Assembly (NCBI GenBank): GCA_017302015.1
Contig: JAFLEE010000018.1
Span: 9,693-73,692, forward strand
Length of the DNA: 64,000 bases
Source: Spirochaetota bacterium
GTDB lineage: Bacteria > Spirochaetota > UBA12135 > COTS27 > JAFLEE01
Reading direction: 5' to 3'
The notes under the pieces were generated by a model. It ran no database searches and had not been told where the DNA came from. It saw only the letters and a list, made by a program, of their open reading frames with translations. Position 1 is the first letter of the stretch. Every line of letters begins with the position of its first letter. Both the position numbers and the translations under genes were made by a program. This document shows positions 58,865-64,000 of the stretch, one piece after another.

Positions 58865-60853
58865 CTAGTTCGCCCGGGGCTCCAAAAGGAGGATCTGGCA
58901 GGAGTGGGGCGTCAGCCGCCGCGTGAGTACGTCGGCGCATCCCCCCAGATTCTCGCTGCTCCAATATTCCTTCGCCCCGAGGCCGGAGACGGGGCCGCCC
59001 ACGGCCCGGGCGAGGTCGACCGTCTGGACGGCGTAGGCCTCGCCAAAATTGAAGAGCCCGAGGACGAAGCGCCGCGGGTGCTTGCGGCTGCGGCCGAACC
59101 ATTGGGCCGGATATTCGGCCTCGAACCGGTCGAGGGGACGCACGGCCTCGAAGGCCTCCAGGTCGTGGAGGAGCATGCGGGAGAGTTTTCCGCGCTCCTC
59201 GCCCAGGGTGCTGAAGCGGTCTCCGGTGAGGATCATCCCCCCGCCGATCCACAGGGCCGCGGTGAACATGCGCACCTCGTCGAGGGTGAGGCGATTGGCG
59301 TCGGCGCGGGCGATATGGGCGTCCGGATCGTTGACCCATAATTTCCCGTGGAGGTAGCGGCGATTGATCACGTTGCGGCAGACGTTGGGGAGGGTGGGCG
59401 CTTCCTTGAAGGGCTCCCCGTTGATGTTCCAGGCGGGGAGGAAATCGGTGCCGATGCGGCAGGCGTCGACGAGGCCGACCCCCGCGCCCAGCACGTTGGT
59501 GCAGGCGAGGATGAGCCGCTCGTCGCCCAGGCCCCGGCGCATCGCCTCGAGCCCGCGCCGAATCGCCGACACCCGGGTCGCCCCCGCATCGGCGTAGCGG
59601 CCGCCGAGGGCCCGCACGCCTGCGAGGTGCACGAGGAAATCGAGTTTCACGTACTCGTACCCCCAGTGGGCCAGGGTGGCGAAGGTCTCGGTGAGCCAGG
59701 CGCACGCCTCGGGCCGCGTCGTATCGAGGATGGCCACGCGGCTGCCCCGCCAATCGGCCATGGCCCAGACCGGGCGGCCTTCGGCGTTCCCCACCATCCA
59801 CTCCGGGTGGGCGGAAAAGAGCGCGGAACTTTCCTGGACGAGGAAGGGGGCGAGCCAAATGCCGGGCTTGAAGCCCCGGGCCTTGATTTCCTGCGCGAGG
59901 AAGGGGAGGCCGTTGGGGAACTTCACGGGGTCGCAGACGAGCCAATCGCCGAGGGCCGCTTGGTAGCCGTCGTCCATCTGCACGTACTCCACGGGATAAT
60001 CGGATCTCCGCTCGGCGAGGAAGTCCGCGTTCTCGAGCATGGCCGCTTCGGTGATCTTGTCGAAATAATAGGCCCAGCTGCACCACCCGGTGGGGGTCGA
60101 CTCTCGTTTTCGAGCGCCCATGCGCTCTCCCCAAAGTCCGGCGAAGCATTCGAGGAGCGCTTCGCCGTCCTCGCCGCAGAGGGCGATCCATTCCTCGGAG
60201 TCCAGGCGCGCCCCGGGGGGAAGGACGAGATCGTCCGCCTCGCAGACCGCGTCTAGGGAAACGAGCCCGTGCGGTCCCGTCACGATGGAGAAGCGCGCCA
60301 CCTGGGAGCGTGAGGTTACGAACCCGAGGAGGAGGTTCCGGCCGGCCCTGCGGTCTTGGAGCACGGTGACATAATCGGCGGCGAAATGGTCGCTCGTGGC
60401 GTCTTGGTGCCCCTCGGGGATGGAACTGGCGAAGGCCCGATAATCGGGATTCAGGAAAAAATCCTTCTCCCCGGGGCCCACGCTGGAAGCGGGGCTCGTC
60501 ATGGCCCAACCCTCCTTGTAGAGGCGCAGGTCGGCGGCCGATGCGGGGAATAGACTCCCCGCGGCGCGGAAGCGGAAGCGCTGGATGCGGGCCGGGGCCC
60601 CCGCGGTATTCGTGAGGGAAACGTAGGCGGCGCGGCACGAGGCGGTGAGGAGGCGCGTATGGAAGCGGACCTCGAAGCCGGCGCATTGGGCGAGGGCGTT
60701 TCCATCGGGAGTGAGCGCCCAGGTATCAGGGCGGAGGGTCGTCCCGTCCACCTCGATTTCCAGGGCAAACTCGGCTTCGCTGCCCGATTCCAGGCCGAAG
60801 GCGAGGCGGGAGAGGGCGGGATTCCAGCGCGGCGTGGCGAAATGGATCGGCAT
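58865..60853 (-). CDS. GH36-type alpha-galactosidase-like enzyme
   Basis: 662 residues with GGAG 6 bases before ATG 60853. The N-terminal sandwich spans about 230 residues. The barrel follows: TGWCSWAYYFDKITEAAM, EYVQMDDGYQ, GFKPGIWLAPFLVQESSAL, then YEYVKLDFLV with the GH36 nucleophile (D405) and CRIGTDFLPAW with the acid/base (D470). A C-terminal beta domain ends the protein (LFNFGEAYAVQTVDL). No signal peptide, so it is likely intracellular. It lies upstream of IclR on the same strand and behind a LacI-type operator. Raffinose-synthase-like relatives are possible, but hydrolysis is more likely. Confidence 0.87.
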   Translation of the reverse strand: MPIHFATPRWNPALSRLAFGLESGSEAEFALEIEVDGTTLRPDTWALTPDGNALAQCAGFEVRFHTRLLTASCRAAYVSLTNTAGAPARIQRFRFRAAGSLFPASAADLRLYKEGWAMTSPASSVGPGEKDFFLNPDYRAFASSIPEGHQDATSDHFAADYVTVLQDRRAGRNLLLGFVTSRSQVARFSIVTGPHGLVSLDAVCEADDLVLPPGARLDSEEWIALCGEDGEALLECFAGLWGERMGARKRESTPTGWCSWAYYFDKITEAAMLENADFLAERRSDYPVEYVQMDDGYQAALGDWLVCDPVKFPNGLPFLAQEIKARGFKPGIWLAPFLVQESSALFSAHPEWMVGNAEGRPVWAMADWRGSRVAILDTTRPEACAWLTETFATLAHWGYEYVKLDFLVHLAGVRALGGRYADAGATRVSAIRRGLEAMRRGLGDERLILACTNVLGAGVGLVDACRIGTDFLPAWNINGEPFKEAPTLPNVCRNVINRRYLHGKLWVNDPDAHIARADANRLTLDEVRMFTAALWIGGGMILTGDRFSTLGEERGKLSRMLLHDLEAFEAVRPLDRFEAEYPAQWFGRSRKHPRRFVLGLFNFGEAYAVQTVDLARAVGGPVSGLGAKEYWSSENLGGCADVLTRRLTPHSCQILLLEPRAN

Positions 60854-60888
60854 GGGGGCTCCGGGAAGTTTAGGGTGGATTCTAATTT

Positions 60889-60902
60889 GTAAAACGATTT
60901 AC
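60889..60902. promoter_or_regulatory. LacI-type operator upstream of the GH36 gene
   Basis: GTAAAACGATTTAC is palindromic except for one pair beside the central CG (GTAAA-N-CG-N-TTTAC). It lies 36 bases before the GH36 ATG. It shares AAACGATT with the operator at 22453-22464, so the LacI protein encoded at 22465 may act here too. Confidence 0.5.
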
Positions 60903-61018
60903 CTCAATGCGAGCGCCCGCGCGGGGTCCTCCGTTCCATGGGGACTTTCATTCAGGCAATCGCATCGAAACATGTTCTCCTGGGAATGCTATTATCGCGG
61001 AGAAATGGGTGCTCCACC

Positions 61019-63439
61019 ATGACGGGCCGTGATTGGGGGATCGACCTGACCGGGCGGCGCATGCGCTATGCTCCCTGGGCCACTACCGACGACGGGCGCT
61101 ACCGCGCCCCTTCCGAGAAGGAACGGGAGCGGACCTACGGGGTGAGCGCTGCGGCGGCGGCCGAATCGGTGGGGTACTTCGAGGCGTGCGGCGGCAGCGT
61201 CCCCGCCTTGGCGGAACTCCTGCACGGGCATCTTTGCGACCCGCGCTTCTCGGTCACCCCCGGGGAACTTCGCGACCCGTCCCGCTGGTACACCCACGAG
61301 TATTATTTCTATGTGCAGATGTTCTGCAAGAAGCTCCTCGGGCGCTACGATTGGCATTTCGGGGAGGGGAGCGACGCGCCCCTCTCCGAATGGCACCAGC
61401 CCTACGAGAAGGGGTTCCTCGTCGATACGCCCTTCGGGGGGCTGACCTCCGGGGTGAAGAACTTCGTGCCCTTCGCCTTCGCGAAGGCCTACGCCGCCAC
61501 GGGGCTCGATCTGCGCGATTATTTCGCCTGGCTCGATCTCTTGGGCGCCCGCAAGACCGGCATCACCTTCTCCAGCCAACTCTCCGGGGTGCAGCACATC
61601 TGGCTCTCCCTCGAGTTCGTCAGCATCTCCTACGAGTTCGCCCGCATCATCTCCAACGAGCATTCCTGGGTCGAACTGGCCAAGAAGGGCTCCTCCAGCC
61701 TGCGCCTCATGCAATTTTCCTTCGTGCCCCGCTCCATGCTGCTGAAGGCGTTCGCCTACATCTTCAACACCACCACCAACGTCTACCACACGGAGATGTC
61801 GCTGCGGGGCGAGACCGTCCACGCCCATTTCCGGTTCCGGGATTCCGAAGTGGGGCGCTACGGCATCTACCGGCTCGGCTGCCTCAAGACCGCCTACGAG
61901 GTGACCATCGGCGGCCTTTCCTACATCTACAAGGCGGTGGCGGGCCTGGAGGATTTCCCGGAAGTGGCGGTCCGCGGCTCGCTCCTCGAGCCCGAACTCC
62001 GCCTCGAGTTCCAGTCCGCCCGGCGCATCGACCCCTGGACGCCCCTCATCCACAGTCTCCTGATGCTCGCGCTCGGAGGGGGGCTCTTTTCCCTGTGGTT
62101 CCACGGCTTCCTCGCGGCGGGCGCGGCCGTCGCCCTCGCGGCCACGGGCACCCTCCTCCTGACCTTCATGGTGCACACGCGGAACCAGCGCAAGCGGATC
62201 CGGACCTTGGAGGCGAAGATCCTCGAGATCCGCGCGCTCTCCGAGGAGAATATCCGCGACCTCGAGGGGCTCTCCGATTCGCTCCTGCGGGAGAAGCGCT
62301 CCCTGGAAAAGTCCGAGGGCGACCTGCGGCGGGAGCGCGGGATCTTCCGGACCCTGGTCAACCACGCCAAAGACCTCTTCATGCTCTATGACGGCGCCGG
62401 GAACCTGATCCACCTGAGCCCGCGCTGCGAAGAGGTCACGGGCCTCACACGAGCGCAGATGGAGACCCAGGGCATCCACGCCTTCATCCACCCCGACGAC
62501 CGCTCTCGGGTGCGCCTCGAGTGGGAGCGGATCCTGCGGGATGGCACGCCCGTGGTGGAATGCGAGTACCGCCTCGTCGACCGCCACGGTATCGTCACCC
62601 GGGTGCTCTCCCATTCCGCCGAACGCATCCAACTCGAGGACGATAGTTTCGGAGTCCAAAACGTGCTGGTGGACATCACCGCCCGCAAGCGCGAGCAGGA
62701 GGCCCTGCTGGAATCCCGCCTGGGAGAGCGCTCCAGCCTCCTCGTCTCCCACGTGCTCTACGACCTCGTGAACAAGAACCACGCCTACCAGAACCTCATC
62801 GACATCGCCATCGGCCGCCTCGGGAAGCCCGGCCTGGCGGATAGGGAGATCGAGGAGATCTCCCGTACCCTCGGGTTCGCCCTCGAGTCCGGGAGGCAAC
62901 TCGAGGCCGTGGTGCTCCAATTGCGCACTTTCACCGATTACGGGCAGCCGGTCAAGGTCCGCGCCAACCTCGCCGCGAGCCTGTCGGCGATCGCCGCCGC
63001 GGTCGGACCGGCCCAAGGACTCGCGGTCCACGCGGAATACTCGGAGGACTTGCCGGTGGTCGAAATCGACCCCAAGCAATTTTCCCGGGCCATCGAGAAC
63101 CTGCTGCGGGAGGCGAGGGACGCCTACGCCAGCGACTGCGCCCCGCGGCCGGTGTGGCTCACCGCGGCCCCGCGCCGCCTGGCGAAGGGCAACCCTGAAG
63201 ACCTCCCCCCCGGAACCTACGCCAGCCTTTGGGTTCGGGACGCCGGGCGCACGCGCAGCGAGGCGGAACTCGCCGATGCCTGGAGCATCAAGGTCAGCGG
63301 CACCGGGGAAGACCGCGACCTCAGGCTTTTCGTCGTGCGCTCCATCGTGCGCAAGCACGGCGGGTCGGTGCGCCTCGAGGCGCGGGAAGGGGGCGGGACG
63401 AGTTTCGAGATCCTCCTTCCGGCGGCGACGGGGGCGTGA
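61019..63439 (+). CDS. Membrane-bound PAS histidine kinase-like protein with degenerate core
   Basis: 806 residues from ATG 61019 (MTGRDWGID); ATG 60986 or 60938 are possible. A 340-residue N-terminal region of unknown type comes first (GYFEACGGSVPALAELLHGH, FVPFAFAKAYAATGL). Two adjacent membrane helices lie at about 345-385, then a coiled coil and a PAS domain at about 440-560 (LFMLYDGAGNLIHLSPRCEE, DITARKREQEAL). The kinase core is atypical: the H-box region is SHVLYDLVNKNHAY, with Tyr (Y581) where HDxxN kinases have His. The N box is NLLREARDAY and the G boxes are poor (VRDAGRTRSE; EDRDLRLFVV). It ends with IVRKHGGSVRLEARE and GGTSFEILLP. No response regulator gene is adjacent. Confidence 0.75.
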   Translation: MTGRDWGIDLTGRRMRYAPWATTDDGRYRAPSEKERERTYGVSAAAAAESVGYFEACGGSVPALAELLHGHLCDPRFSVTPGELRDPSRWYTHEYYFYVQMFCKKLLGRYDWHFGEGSDAPLSEWHQPYEKGFLVDTPFGGLTSGVKNFVPFAFAKAYAATGLDLRDYFAWLDLLGARKTGITFSSQLSGVQHIWLSLEFVSISYEFARIISNEHSWVELAKKGSSSLRLMQFSFVPRSMLLKAFAYIFNTTTNVYHTEMSLRGETVHAHFRFRDSEVGRYGIYRLGCLKTAYEVTIGGLSYIYKAVAGLEDFPEVAVRGSLLEPELRLEFQSARRIDPWTPLIHSLLMLALGGGLFSLWFHGFLAAGAAVALAATGTLLLTFMVHTRNQRKRIRTLEAKILEIRALSEENIRDLEGLSDSLLREKRSLEKSEGDLRRERGIFRTLVNHAKDLFMLYDGAGNLIHLSPRCEEVTGLTRAQMETQGIHAFIHPDDRSRVRLEWERILRDGTPVVECEYRLVDRHGIVTRVLSHSAERIQLEDDSFGVQNVLVDITARKREQEALLESRLGERSSLLVSHVLYDLVNKNHAYQNLIDIAIGRLGKPGLADREIEEISRTLGFALESGRQLEAVVLQLRTFTDYGQPVKVRANLAASLSAIAAAVGPAQGLAVHAEYSEDLPVVEIDPKQFSRAIENLLREARDAYASDCAPRPVWLTAAPRRLAKGNPEDLPPGTYASLWVRDAGRTRSEAELADAWSIKVSGTGEDRDLRLFVVRSIVRKHGGSVRLEAREGGGTSFEILLPAATGA

Positions 63440-63448
63440 GGGGCCGCC

Positions 63449-64000
63449 CTAGGACTCCCAGGCCGCCCGGGCCATCGCAAGGAAATTTTCCGGCTCCACG
63501 GAATCGATGATCGAATGGCTGGAGCAGAGGACGTAGCCTCCATCGCCGCGGAGCCCCGAGAGGAGGGCATCGGCCTCCGCCCGCACCGCCCGGGGCTGGG
63601 CGGTGGAAAGCAGGTTGATGTCGAGGTTCCCCACCAAAGTGAGTTTCGGGTGGGCGCGTCGAATCGCCGCGATGTCGTTGACCACCGGTTGGATGGGATG
63701 GAGGGCCTCGATTTCCCATTCATCGACCCAAGGGAGGATCTCGGCGACCGGGCCGCAGCAATGCATGAGGATGGGCTTCCCGCTGGCTTTCATGGCCCGC
63801 ACGATGCGCGATTGGCGAGGCTTCCACAGGCGCTCCAGGTGGGAGCGGCCCATCATCCCCGTCACATCGTCGCCCAGGTACCAGAAATCGAAGGGCAAGC
63901 CCCGGAACGCCTCGATGAGGCGGAGGTCGTATTCGAGGTAGAAATCGAGGAGCGCGTCGACGAGGTCGGGTTCATCGTGGATAAGGAGCATGAAAGATTG
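63449..64000 (-). CDS. Uroporphyrinogen decarboxylase-fold protein (5' end outside window)
   Basis: 183 residues are visible, open to the window edge. The pattern DEPDLVDALLDFYLEYDLRL, FWYLGDDVTGMMG, GKPILMHCCGPVAEILPWVD, LVGNLDINLLS and GGYVLCSSHSIIDSV is that of the URO-D/MtaA superfamily. The HCCG and GNLD motifs fit the methyltransferase-like members common in glycan-rich genomes, not true HemE. The role is unknown; a demethylation or corrinoid-linked step is possible. It converges on the histidine kinase-like gene with a 9-base gap. Confidence 0.82.
   Translation of the reverse strand, partial: QSFMLLIHDEPDLVDALLDFYLEYDLRLIEAFRGLPFDFWYLGDDVTGMMGRSHLERLWKPRQSRIVRAMKASGKPILMHCCGPVAEILPWVDEWEIEALHPIQPVVNDIAAIRRAHPKLTLVGNLDINLLSTAQPRAVRAEADALLSGLRGDGGYVLCSSHSIIDSVEPENFLAMARAAWES

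Noticed and set aside
60992-63358. 788-codon minus-strand frame opposite the kinase-like gene
   Set aside because: Composition is biased (Glu, Gly, Val, Asp repeats) and no motif is seen; the plus-strand frame has PAS and HATPase features.

Overview
The window looks like one contig of a high-GC, diderm, carbohydrate-degrading bacterium. Several large secreted glycoside hydrolases, a lipoprotein, a predicted outer-membrane barrel, multi-domain LamG/CBM9-like enzymes and a caspase plus DUF4384 pair recall PVC-type or neighbouring phyla (Lentisphaerota, Verrucomicrobiota, Armatimonadota, Hydrogenedentota). No rRNA or other phylogenetic marker is present, so this is only an impression. I saw no tRNA, rRNA, CRISPR array, plasmid or phage module, no SusC/SusD pair and no ABC sugar transporter.

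Layout. 1-6.6 kb: a cut-off polysaccharide deacetylase-like secreted protein with a LacI regulator, a queuosine-precursor transporter, and a secreted clan-A hydrolase divergent from an AraC regulator. 6.7-11 kb: a flavodoxin-ferredoxin (EFR1-type) protein divergent from a 997-residue tandem FAD oxidoreductase. 11-15.7 kb: a 1185-residue LamG/hydrolase/CBM9 protein divergent from a second AraC regulator. 15.7-15.84 kb: a MITE-like inverted-repeat element. 15.8-18.3 kb: a CNNM/CBS protein fused to a PTS EIIA domain, and an FGE-like protein lacking the catalytic cysteines. 18.4-21.2 kb: a beta-helix protein behind a perfect palindrome. 21.4-22.3 kb: two convergent hemerythrins. 22.4-27.8 kb: a LacI-led operon (regulator, hydrolase, LamG protein, broken hydrolase). 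27.9-35.2 kb: AraC regulator, histidine phosphatase, two hydrolases and a HAD phosphatase. 35.2-41 kb: a four-gene operon whose products all appear to be exported: beta-propeller caspase, DUF4384 protein, lipoprotein and barrel. 41-47 kb: FkbM methyltransferase, GntR/LacI chimeric regulator and a secreted hydrolase. 47-57.8 kb: a seven-gene sugar operon (SDR, enolase-superfamily dehydratase, DUF6259-type protein, GH78 rhamnosidase, TIM-barrel protein, CE7 esterase, nonsense-split hydrolase). 58-64 kb: IclR regulator, GH36 alpha-galactosidase-like enzyme, an atypical histidine kinase-like protein and a cut-off uroporphyrinogen-decarboxylase-like protein.

How it fits together. Seven transcription factors from four families sit beside the enzyme genes they probably control, so the region reads as a series of small regulator-enzyme cassettes. 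In several cases the operator can be read. A shared 15-bp inverted repeat stands before both the IclR gene and the SDR-led operon. Twin TTAA/CG/TTAA-type sites flank a consensus promoter before a LacI gene, and a 19-bp imperfect palindrome covers the start of the GntR-type gene. Two hydrolase genes are broken by in-frame TAA codons, which suggests turnover of the enzyme set. The most unusual system candidate is the exported caspase operon at 35.2-41 kb.
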